Shown here piece after piece: positions 35,024-47,100 of a DNA stretch of 64,000 nucleotides. The stretch comes from Phallus indusiatus. Lineage: Eukaryota; Basidiomycota; Agaricomycetes; Phallales; Phallaceae. The notes beneath the pieces were generated by a model. It made no database searches. It had not been told where the DNA came from and saw only the letters and a program-made list of their open reading frames with translations. Both the position numbers and the translations under genes were made by a program. How positions within the stretch are numbered: the first letter of the stretch is position 1; the number at the start of each line of letters is the position of its first letter. The stretch spans positions 175,866 through 239,865 of the forward strand of contig JAQFWX010000056.1 of the NCBI GenBank assembly GCA_027605045.1. Direction: 5' to 3'.

Positions 35024-37797
35024 TGTCTACGTTTCGCATACGACTTCACTCCGTCTTCGGTCCTAAACTTGTATGTGTCTTTTTTTGTATCTATATTTTG
35101 GCTACGCTGACATATTTCAACCAACTATGTGCCATCGTTTATTTCTATCATCAACGTCCCATCTCCCTTGCGCACACGCAAACGCTCGCTGGCCCCCGAT
35201 TCCACTGCTGTGGAAGTCCCACATTGCAGCATTTTACAATAATAGTACGTTGTTTATTGCTCATTTCCTGTTCTTATTCATCTGATTAAACCCTGTTTTC
35301 TTATTTATTATCCTCTCATTTGCCATTCCATGATTCACTCTTCGTATGCCAGGTCGCTCAGGCATCCGACTAGCTGCCATCTGCCATTCTGTATTATGAG
35401 GTGTGTTGCCATCTTTACTCCGATTACCATACTTAAATTATTTTATGCTTCAATCTACAGCCCCTTAGTTTCCCTACCCCCAACAGCGGCAGTGTCGCTC
35501 GCATTCTTTTTCAAGGTTCGTACCTCCTTTCGTCATCTCTTTATTGTCCTTTAACGCCTCTTTGCCACTATTTAGATTCTCAATTCTGCACCGATTAGTG
35601 TAGGACCTTTCTTGTTTCTCCAACGTCTATCGTAAAGTCTTTTAGATTTCTCATGTTCATTTCTCTTATTGTCTTCCTTCCTTGTCGTTTGTCAGACTAT
35701 CCGTGCCCACAAGCGCCATCTTCTTCCTCACCCCCCATCCATTACCTCCATTCTGAACTCGCCTAATACTGATCACCCCACCGCTTCTCTTTATTCCCAT
35801 GTAAGTTTTCCATTACTTCAAGTATTGTTTCATCTAAACGTATCGCAGTTTATATTTATCTTTATTCATCCGTGGCTCTCATATCCATTGTTCAATCTGC
35901 AGACACGATCATAAGTCTGTGTTCAAAGGTACGCTCATCTTCTTTCTCTTTCCTTTATCTGTAGGTTTTACTCTTATAGCATTCTTACAGTCAGCCTCCG
36001 TGCTTCTCGCGCCCCACCTCCTATTGGTATCCGGGATATTAGCTATTCATCCAAAAGCCATTTTCAGTTCAACCCGCCCAAGGTTTCGTTTTATGGGGCC
36101 TCCGTTTCTTTCGAAAACTATATTAGCCGTGGCCTTCCCACCCACACTTTCTTCATACACCCACAATCCACGCTTCGCGCACAATCTCGGTCGTTTGTCC
36201 TCAATCTATATAACCTTATTTGTATCTGTTTCTTTTTAACCTATAGTATGCCACACTGACTACAACGTTTTAGATGAATGCACTCACCACAAACGGAACG
36301 TTTCCGAACTCTTTGTCTTTTGAAACGACATGACCCCAGCATACCTTCAACTCTCATCATTGTTCACTGGGGATGAACATGAATTCTTCTGCGTAGGTTT
36401 CTTCGTTATATAAGGTATGTTTTTTGTCTCCTTTCAAAACTGTTTTCCTAACTCATGATTACCCGTTATGCTTCGTACATATAGACGACGAAATACATGA
36501 TCTCAAAAACCTGCCGAACATTAAACGCAGGCCAAACGTGCCCCTTCTTATTATTTCGGACCACAAATATGGCTCGTCTCCCTTTAGCTTGAAATTGGGA
36601 GACTAGGATTACTTAACGTCTCTATAAACTATTAAAGTACGTTGTATTCTTTTTCATTATTTCTTACACTTAAGCATTGGCCACTTTGGATCACACGCAG
36701 GGGCACTTTTAACCCTATTACCACCTTTCTCTAATCGTTATCGCCATGTACACCTTTGTATCTGCCTAGCCTAGCCTACCGCTGTATTCCGGTGGCACAT
36801 AATGTCTTATACTATGTTCTTCGTGAGTCATTTATATTCTGTTATACGCTCGGTCTGACCTGTGTTTTAGTTTCTCTCTGCGTCATTAGCAGACTATTCC
36901 TTTGAACTACAATGCCAAGAACGCCCAAAGCAAGCTCAAGAGAAGAAGTAACTGCATCGAACGTCCAGTGAAGCATCACAAACACATCAATCAACCCACT
37001 CGCTTCACCCACTCAGCCTTACTCGCTCATTCATTTTGACTTTTACCCTCTCAATTCCTAACCAGCGACGAAGGACGAAGTCATGTCACTGGTAGTACCT
37101 TTCGTTCCTATCATTGACTCTACATCCTCGGCACCATTCACATCCTATAACCCTCTGCTTCATTCTCGACAACGAAAAGGCCTTCCGCGTATTCTCTATC
37201 TACAAATGGACACCTCAAGGTTTAGATGTTATGCGATGGGTTCAATATCAAGGTATATTTTTATGACACTGTTCTGTCTCTTTGGATTCTGATGAATCTG
37301 ACAGTGTGATCATCCCCTTCTACTTGTGATAGTATTTCGTTCCGCGAAATCTCTCTCAGGATAACACGATCACAGCTGCTCAACAACTTTACGTTCCGTC
37401 CTCCCAAACCAGCAACATGGATTCGGCAGTCCGAGCTCGATTTGGTTATTGTAAATCTAAACATCTTAAAAATAGACGATACCAAAAGACCATGCAACCA
37501 TCGCTCAATGATAAACAAACAGATGTACAATGGATAGCATAACCACACGTATGTTTTCTGCGTGACTTACTAAACTCAGGCTGTAACGGACTTGAGCATG
37601 AATAATAAAGAAGACTACAAAGTGATGATAAGAATGGTGCGTTTGACTGACAGAAAGACGTACGTGTACCATATGCCTGCCCCGGTATTGACAGTCACTT
37701 TGAGGCACGCTCGAACGACCCCTACACACACATACACATCATAGGATAAATACCGTGCGATACGATGAAAATTCAGAAAGAAAAAAAAAAGCCTATG

Positions 37798-38421
37798 GTG
37801 AGCCCCCGCGTAGCGGGGGGCTCACTAAGGGTGTTGGAATTTCGAAGAAATTCCAACACTGTCGGGACCGTCTAGGTCCCACGAATCTATTTTTTTAATT
37901 GGCCGAAGGCCAATTACATAGTAAAATCTCGAGATATTCATCATTTTGTATTTCACCCTTTGTATGCCTGATTAGTGAGCCTATTATAAAATCAATCCTA
38001 GGGTCAATCACTCTACAGCCTTATTTTTTCTATCACGTGCTTTTTTTTTCAGGGGGTTTCCGGGTATATGCTATGTGCTCTATTTTCTGATCATGTGACC
38101 ACCCCTGCATTCTGACTAGAAGGGGATGGATGCATTACTCAACTTTTGGATGACACTCAGGTATAAAGTATGACTTACATAAGTCGCACCAGCTGGTGTG
38201 GCTTATGTAAGTCATACTAGCTAGTATTTTTAGTTTGAGACTATTGGCTCGCCTCAGTATAAAGTATGGCTTACATAAGTCGCACCAGCTGGTGTGGCTT
38301 ACATAAGTCATACTAGCTAGTATTCATTTTGTATTTCGCCCTTTGTATGCCTGATTAGTGAGCCTATGTATATGCTTTTGTTAATCAACTCTTGATTAAT
38401 GCTCGGCGTGGGAACGCCGAG
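37798..38421. repeat. Cluster of eight hairpins/palindromes
   Basis: Four consecutive hairpins lie at 37798-37825 (GC-rich GTGAGCCCCC arms), 37831-37859 (GTGTTGGAATTTC arms), 37864-37880 (GGGACC arms) and 37897-37915 (AATTGGCC arms). Two related 52-bp palindromes centred on CCAGCTGG follow at 38167-38218 and 38263-38314. Two small hairpins end the cluster at 38381-38399 and 38402-38421. A 43-bp direct repeat (CATTTTGTATTTC...) flanks the large palindromes at 37942-37984 and 38325-38367. Confidence 0.8.
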
Positions 38422-38527
38422 GTTTTTATATTTTTTTTAATATCGGTTTTGCATTGTAATTTTTATTAAAAGAGATTAAGAAATTTTCTTATCTATAAAA
38501 AGTTTTTGTATAACATGCAAAACAATA

Positions 38528-39630
38528 TCACTTCCAATCATAATCAACTCACTTCCAATTATAATCAACTCACTATTTATATTAATCAACTCATCATTCA
38601 AATTAATCAACTCGTTATTCAAATTAATCAACTCACTAATCAAATTAATCAACTCACTATTTAAATTAATCAACTCATTTTTCAAATTAATCAACTCGTT
38701 TTTCAAATTAATCAACCTGTTATCCAATTAATCAACACGTCAATCAAATTAATCAACCCGCTATTCAAATTAATCAACTCGTTTTTCAAATTAATCAACT
38801 CACTAATCAAATTAACCAACTCGTTTTTCAAATTACTCAACTCCAATCAACCCGTTATTCTATTTAATCAACTCGTCAATCAAATTAATCAACTCGCTAA
38901 TCAAATTAACCAACTTGTTTTTCAAATCAATCAACTCGAATCAACTTGTTATTCAAATTAATCAATCCGTTATCCAATTAATCAACCTGCTATTCAATTA
39001 ATCAACTCGCTAATCAAATTAATCAACTCGCTATTCAAATTAATCAACTCATTATTCAATTAATCAACTCATTTCTCAAATTAATCAACTCGTTTTTCAA
39101 ATTAATCAACTCGCTAATCAAATTAGTCAACCCGTTATCCAATTAATCAACCCGCTATTCAAATTAATCAACTCACTAATCAAATTAACCAACTTGTTTT
39201 TCAAATTAATCAACTCGAATCAACTTGTTATTCAAATTAATCAACCCGTTATTTAATTAATCAACTCGTTATTCAAATTAATCAACCCGCTAATCAAATT
39301 AACCAACTCGTTTTTCAAATTAATCACCTCGAATCAACTCGTCAATCAAATTAATCAACTCATTATTCAATTAATCAACCCGCTATTCAAATTAATCAAC
39401 TCGAATCAACTTGTTATTCACATTAATCAACCCGTTATTCAGTTAATCAACTCGTTTTTTCAAATTAATCAACACCCTAATCAAATTAATCAACTCGATT
39501 TTCAAATTAATCAACTTGCTATTCAAATTAATCAACCCGTTTTTAAATTACTCAACTCGAATTAACCCATTATTCAAATTAATCAACCCGTTATTCAATT
39601 AATCAACTCTCGAATTAAAATAATCAACAA
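38528..39630. repeat. Minisatellite, 20-21 bp unit, about 50 copies
   Basis: About 1.1 kb of tandem units of the form ATTAATCAACTCGTTATTCA with substitutions (ACTCG/ACCCG, TTATT/TAATC/TTTTT) and occasional unit-length changes. The core TTAATCAACTC also forms an arm of the hairpin at 38381-38399, so the array may have grown from that element. On the minus strand the first quarter reads as an open frame of seven-residue repeats. Confidence 0.85.
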
Positions 39631-41096
39631 AGTCAGTAATAATCACCTACCCTTTATTATGACACCTTACTTCAAAATCATTTCCCTTTTCTTCCAATCC
39701 TGTCCTATTTACTTTGAAATCATTACCATTCCCTCAAATTCATGTTACGTTTACTTCGAAATATGGCATGTTTACCTTGATTACCAGATATTTGCTTAAA
39801 GTATTTTACTCCACTTATTCGAATTACAGAACATTTACTTGAAGTTTATTAAAGCAATCCTTGCCATTTATCCTTATTATTTACTACAAAATACTTCCAG
39901 TCTATTACAACTATACTAATATAATACAAAACATTACGTTCGAAACCATCGAAATCACAAGTTCTCGAATACCTACCCTCAAGTTTCTCATAGACGTTAT
40001 CAAGTCACGTGACCCGTCTGAGTTTCAATGTTGGTAAGTCGTCCTTTCGTCATATTTCGGTTTTACCCGGCTTCTCACTATTAAAAAACTATTTATTATT
40101 TATTATTTAGTATTTATATACTTGTCAGTTATTAATAAGGTTATCGCCCCCATAAAAATAACCCGGAAGTCGATGGATGGCTCGCCGTCATTCTGGATGA
40201 CACTTTGTCGGACTTTGAATTTACCAGCATTCCCTATTATCTTATCTCTGTTGAAACCGAGTTCAGTACTCCATATTTTTTATTAATTTTTATCTAATCT
40301 AATCTCATTTAGATTCAATTTATTTTTAACGTTATCAGCCCGGTAAAAATAGTACCGGAAGCTGATGGATTCATTAACCGTTCTTTGGATGACGCTGACG
40401 CCAACACTTGTCCGGAAAGTTCCGAATCCTTCGAACGAATGTCACATTGTCACTTATGTGACGACATTCCCTATTGGCTTGCGACTTCAAGCCACCATTT
40501 CTCCTCGTTCTCACTGCCGTCGTCGACGGCTCTCCACGCTCATTTAACCAATGGTAAGCCTTGATTTTCCTATTTGATCGTTCTCACTAATGTTTTCCTT
40601 CATAATAGGTCTTTCTTTTCAAAGAACGTCGATCTATTTCTTGCCACCGGTCGTTCTTTATGGCATCAACAGTACGTCGTTTATTTTATCAATTACTAGT
40701 CCTCTAACTCACGTTAATTTCTCTGCCATCTGTAGATATATTTCTTTCAATCCGTCTCACCAGCCATCGCTCTAGAGGTACGTATCGTGTCCCTCTCCTT
40801 TCCCAATCACCACCAACACATCGTACAGCGATTCTTCAACCCCGATGTTTTAACTGAACAAGGTTTGTTTCTTCTTTTCTTTCTTTCATTTCTCTTACCG
40901 TTCAATTTAGTTTCATGCTGATTCACATGGATTACACGGTGAACTGTTCCCGCTACGCTGTTTTGTCTCTCATTACAAGGTACGCTCTTATTCCGTTCTT
41001 TCTCTAATTCTTTAAAGCGTCATCAGTTTTTCTAGTGATACAGCACCACCGTCACTTCTTTCACCGCAATTCCCATCCCCCCCAACATCACTTTCA

Positions 41097-41182
41097 CCCA
41101 TTCCTACCATCGCCCTCATCCATTCCTACCATCGCCCTCATCCATTCCTACCATCGCCCTTATCCATTCCTACCATCACCTT
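41097..41182. repeat. Short tandem repeat, 22-bp unit x4
   Basis: Units of TCCATTCCTACCATCGCCCT plus two bases repeat at a 22-bp spacing (copies at about 41101, 41123, 41145 and 41167), nearly identical. Embedded in the intron-like module tract. Confidence 0.8.
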
Positions 41183-44100
41183 TCACCCTATCAATCCGGT
41201 GCGCAATTTTCTCTTATAAAGAAGTTGCAAAGCTAACGTTGTTTTTAGCTTGTTTTTACTCAGTTCAACACCTCTGGTTACCGTCGCCTACTCTTAACCC
41301 AGTCTTCAACTTCCACAGTCCCCACTCTAACGCTTCCAGCACTGGCGTTTTCCTTTCAGCCTTTCAACGTGGTATGTTATCTTCGCACCATCATCCTTTC
41401 TTTTGTTCTTACTCCAACCAGCGGTCATCTCTGTTCCTTTTACATCGCTCATGTTCGCCCTACCCGTTCACCACTTCAATCAACTTTGGTACGTTATTAT
41501 CTTGCTCTTCGATTATCTGTTTTTCACCATTCATTTTACCAAAGTTTCGGCCGTTGCCTGCCGTATTTGACATTGCCATTGCCATTGCTTTTTCCTTCTC
41601 AAGTAAGTTGTTTACCTTTCGATCTCCATTTACTTCATCTTCATTGATTAGTCTTTGTTATCGTTTAGCGTTGGACCTTTCTTATTTCTCCATCACCTAT
41701 GGTAAGTCCTTCGCTTTTTCTCATTTTCATTTCTCTCATTGTCTTCCTGTCAGTCTATCCCTGTCCACCGGCGATGCCTTCCTCCTTAAACTCCATCCAT
41801 TACCTCTATTCTCCGATCGCTTAAGCCCGACGGCCCCACCAGTTCTGCCTTATTTTCGTGTAAGTTTTCCATTACTTCAAGTTCTGTCTCATCTAAACGT
41901 ATCTCAGTTTACATTTATCTTCGTTCATCCATGGTCCTCCTAAGGCGTGATGTCGTTCAATCGGCGCAGACACGATCATTATATAGGTACGCTCTTGAAC
42001 CACCTGTCGCCTCTTATCCTTTAATTCAATCCATCTCTTGTAGCTGCTACTTTAGAAGGAAAGGTCGTTGTCTGTAGTAGCTAGTTAATCTTTCTTTTTT
42101 ATTGTCCCGGTGCGTCGCCCTCTCTTTCTTTGTTTCTCGTCTTATAAACGATCTTTGGTTTAGAAAGTGCATTACACAAACGGGGACAACTCAATCATAT
42201 CCAACATACACCGTTATTACCACGTCGTTCAAGTCACGCTTGCCTAATTGTGAGATTCTCTTTCTGATCTCACATCATACCACATCGTACTAATTTTATA
42301 ATGGATTATATTCATCTGTAGGTTTCACTTAACGTAACGTTGAATGCTCCTTCGCCACTGGTTTAACCTGGCCCATTGCCTGTTTGTTGCCGGTAAGTGT
42401 TCCATTTATTATCCTTTCTAGCGTTATGTCTAACTATCTGCTTCTTTTTTTGATAATAGTCCGCTCGATTCTCTGTTACAACGGTGGACAACTACATGCT
42501 CATGGTGGGGCAAATCATTTGGTTTTTCAATAAAAGGTGCGTATGGTTATGTTTCTTTTTTTTCGTACGATGTTATCTGATATCTTTTGGTTGTTAACTA
42601 GCTGTTAAACTGCACAAATTCGCGCGGATTGTCAAACAATGCCCACGCCATCTTAACGACACAGTATGTCATCTTTTCTTTTCATCTACTTCCATTCCTA
42701 TTCCTAACTAACAATTCTTTGTATATAGATATCTTTATGCCCTTCCCATTCTTTTTCATCTACGTGGACTCGCTACACCATATGATCAACCGCTGAACAT
42801 CACCGCCATCGCCACCATACTGTAAGTCCTCCGTTCAGTCTTCTACCAACCCATTGCTCTATTCTGATCATTTCTTCGTAGTCTTTTTTCCTTTATTTTT
42901 CGTGCACAAGTATGTTATGGTCCTCTAGTACGTTAATCAGAAATCGTTTCCGTGCTTATACTGATTCCTTTTAGATATACACTTCGTTTGGCATCTGTGG
43001 AAGCCTGGGCTGTATGGCGTCCTGCTTCAAAGGTACATGGTATTCTTTATCTCTTTCCATTCGCTAAAATGCTCAATTCGTTTTCATTCTACTTAGAAGG
43101 ATGATGTTAGCGCAAGTTTTTTCTTCTGTCGTCGCCCTCTTCCCATTGTTAAAGTACGTCGTCCTTTTTTTCTTTCTTTTTTATGCTCTAAGCGTCCTTT
43201 TCTTTGGGATACACCAGCCCAATCACAACCGTTCCGCCAGCCGCTATATCACTACCTATTACCACCCGGTTTTCGTCAATACGGTTGCCGACATTTTCTT
43301 CCTTCGCTCAGCACTATAAACTCATAGTACGTACTTCAACCCTCATTTCTTATCATCGTCCATCTGATTATGATTTCATAGTCTCTTATTATCCATTATT
43401 ACCCCTTAACATTCAGCCGCCGATTCAGTACCAACTTCTAACGACAGCCACTATCAATCTTTTGTTATCTTCTAGTCTCAAGGTACGCCCCGTTTTGGAT
43501 TATGCTTCATTCCTTATGCTTATATTACTTTTGATTCAGCCCTACGTTCACCCAATCCCCGCAACCTCACCAATCTCACCACCACCTCCATCACCCAAGT
43601 TTTGAAGTCGGCGCTTTGAGGCCCGTGGTAAGTCATTCGGTGCTTTCTTCTTTATATCAGTCCTTTCCTTCCTTTCTAACACCTTTTAGGGCTACCGTCT
43701 TCCATCATGAATACTTTCCGTTTTGCTATTGCTGTGGCCGTCGCCGCTCTGCTCACCGATGTAGGTAGTTTTTTCTTTCCTAATTTTACCGTTTTCTTAC
43801 TTTATTATCATTTACTAGACTTTCTTATCCTCGTACAGCGCTGTTATTATACATTAACCATTGCACGGCCTATTCTCGCCCATACAATACTTCGGTATGT
43901 TTTACCTCGTTACTTTGTCACTATGTTTTCCCATTTTAATTGCGATTTCCCAGCCTTTTCTCTCTTCAAGCCTTGTCATTTCGTTCGCCATTTCTCTTAC
44001 CATTGTAAGCTTTTCTTATCTTTTCTCGATCTAGCGTGTTCCTGACTTTTATCGTCAGCCTGCGCCTGCGTCATCTCCTCTGCAAGTCACTCGTCTTACT

Positions 44101-47100
44101 TTTGATTCTATACTAATTAACCAACACTATCTTTTAGCACTATTTTCGCTTTTGGAGACCCCAACCCACGCAGTCGGATGTGACAAAGGTCAATGGCATT
44201 GGTTGTGACTCGCGCGACCCAATAAGTCTTCCTAATCGCTCTCATTCCCACCGCCGTCGTCGACCGCCATCCATGCCATTGAAGCAAATGGTAAAGTTTT
44301 ATTTTTCTATTTCTCATTCTTACTCATGTTTTCTTTCGTAATAGAGCTTTAACAACGTCTTAGCGTCGTTATCAAGCTCAATCGCAGGCCTTTTCTCCAG
44401 CTTTGCTGCTGTTAACGGCGGTGTTACTAGCGTTGCCGCGGTTTCTTTTTGATCAGGTTAGCCTTTATCTCCATTCTCTTCATCATTCTTTGACAATAGC
44501 AACCCTTTCTCTCTTAACAGGGTTTCCAATCGGCTTTGTCGCCTCGGTTTTATTCCGCCTGCAATCTAAGACACGTAACGCCCTGGACACTTAAAAGCTT
44601 ACAGTAAGCCGTTCGTTCATTCGATTTTCAATTTATTGTCATTTTCTTAATCATTTTAGACCTTTTAATCATTTCCATTCACACCCGTCGACCATCGTTA
44701 CACTCTCAAGATTGTCACCATAACGACTTGGTTCTTGATACCAACGGTGCGCCCGCAATCTCTCTGCCACGTTTTTCTGTTGTTCAAACACGATCTTCTT
44801 TAGCTTTATAACCGACACCGAGGGTTTTTTCAATCTTATTTTCGCCACTGCTCCTGTGGCTTTGCCATGCCGCCTTCTCCTTTGCGCGTTCAGCTCTCCC
44901 TACACAATGGTAAGTCTTATCCTTTTCACGCTTTTTATCTTCATTTGGATCTCTTTTTTTTAAGTTCCTTTTGCTTATTAGATCGTAGATTAGCTCTCAT
45001 AGTCGCCAATCCGCCCCAATCTGCAGAGACGGGTTTGCGAACGTTGGATCTTTCTTGTTTCCGTAAGCCTTTCGTTATTTCTCAATTTGTCCCTTATTTA
45101 TCATACTTTAATAGTCTTTTTTATCGATCCACCTTATGCCTACATGCGTCAAACGCCCTTTGCTAAACTCTGTCTCTCATCCCTCTCAACACTGTGCCAT
45201 CGCCGCCACACCTCAAACCGCCGTCACTCTATTCGCCCCATCCATCATCTCAAGGTTTATTGCTAGTACTTTACTTTGTTTAGTATGTCTCTCTCGTGCG
45301 TTGCGATTTCATTAATTGACGATCTGTGCTTATGTTTTGTCTGTAGATCCCATCCAATGAGCGCAGTCTGTCAATCTCTTTTCGCCAATATACAACGTAA
45401 GGCCCATATTCTTCCGTTCGAATTCTCTTTTATTCAAGGTCTTTTCATTTGCGTTGTTTAGACTGTTCTTTTCCGGCCTCGTCAGACGTCACCATCACAC
45501 TACTGTGATTCTCATTCTATGAGAAAACTGCCGTGGCCCGTAAGTCGTGCAATCTTTGTCGCTTCCCTTACCATTGATCTTATTATTGTTCAGTCTTTAT
45601 TTACATCTCTTATTTACATTGCTGGCGGCCATTTATACTCTTTCGCGCCAAAGAAGTAAGCTTGATGTCTCTCTACCTTATCATCATCGTTCTTACGCTT
45701 TTTCGTTTTCAGTCTTTACTAGCATGCTCTCTTGTTCCCGATCTATCTGTGACAAGCAATCGTAAGTCTTATGGTCTGTCTCATCTTCTTTGCCGTTCAA
45801 TGCTATTAGCTCATTGTCCCCATCCCTCTTCCTGTTGTCGCCAACCATCGCATTCACCACCACTATGCCGCCCATGCTCTTGTACCTGTGCGGTCTTTTT
45901 AACATCCTTATGTTCGTCTGTCCTTTATTCTTCCTCTTCTTTACTGTTCTTATAGCGCCGTTCACTCTAGATTTCAATCCCATTCGGGCACGAAGCGTGA
46001 AATTGAGAGTATATACTGGGCGTTTTTTCTCATTGACAAGGTGAATCGATCTCTTTTTTTTCGCTTTATATGTTTGCACTAACATTGGCTTTAGCCAACG
46101 CAGGTCAGATCAGGCCATCATTCCGTCTCTCCAATACGGCACCATAGCCACTACTCGCTGTGGTTATCTTCTTTCTCTCGCTGCCTTAATGGTACGTCGG
46201 CCGTCCCTCTTTCTTTATTTCATTGATCTCATCATCTCCTTACACTTCCTCAAGTCAATCGCCGCCTTTTATTGAGGTTTGTGTGCCCCACTTTCGTTGA
46301 CGTCGGTTCGTGCGCACCGTTCTTGTGCCAGTCTTTCTTAGTCTTATACTTCTGCGCCAGCGTATTAATGGTCAGTCATTCGTCGTCTAGCTCAAGTTAC
46401 CGTGATCGGACCAAAGTTTACTTTACATTATTAGTAGACGGCTATTATAGGACCGTTCGGACTGCAGCGGTAACGGCATGGGCATGGCTGGGTCGGGAAT
46501 GTTATCGGGCGACATTTTGGGTTAACGGTTGTCCCTTTAGCTGGAAATTGGGAGACTGCAGCACTGTTTTTAACGTTTATATAAAGTATAAACGTGCGTC
46601 ATACTCTTTTTCATTATTTCTTACGCTTAAACGCTTGTTACTTTAGATCACACGCAGAATTCACGCATTGTTATCACCACGCCCAGCCCCTAAACGTTTA
46701 AAGACTAGATGTTTTGAGCCCGCCACAACCTTTCTCTTATCACCGTCACCACCGGCACGCACACCTTTGTATTTGGCTACCCTACCGCTGTATTCCGTCG
46801 GCGCATAACGACCTATATTATACTCTTTGTAAGTCGTTTTGCGTTTTATTATACCCTTGGTCAGACCCATGCTTTAGTTTTCGTTAGCAGACTATTATTA
46901 CCTCGAACTAGTATGCCTGTGTTAGCGTTCCATCGTCTGTTGACGGCACGATTCTATTATCTTTCCAATTGAACTGTGCGTCCTACTCTTTTCTTCCTTT
47001 CTTATTGTGGTGACGTGCATACTCAGATTACAACAAAGACTTGCAATTGAATTCCATTCCTTCATTCGTTTGTGCTTTAAAGGTGCGCCGTGTCAAATGC

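Noticed and set aside
41035..41943. 302-codon plus-strand ORF
   Set aside because: It runs across several intron-like segments and a 22-bp tandem repeat; composition is His/Ser/Phe/Pro as expected from CT-rich DNA, with no domain.
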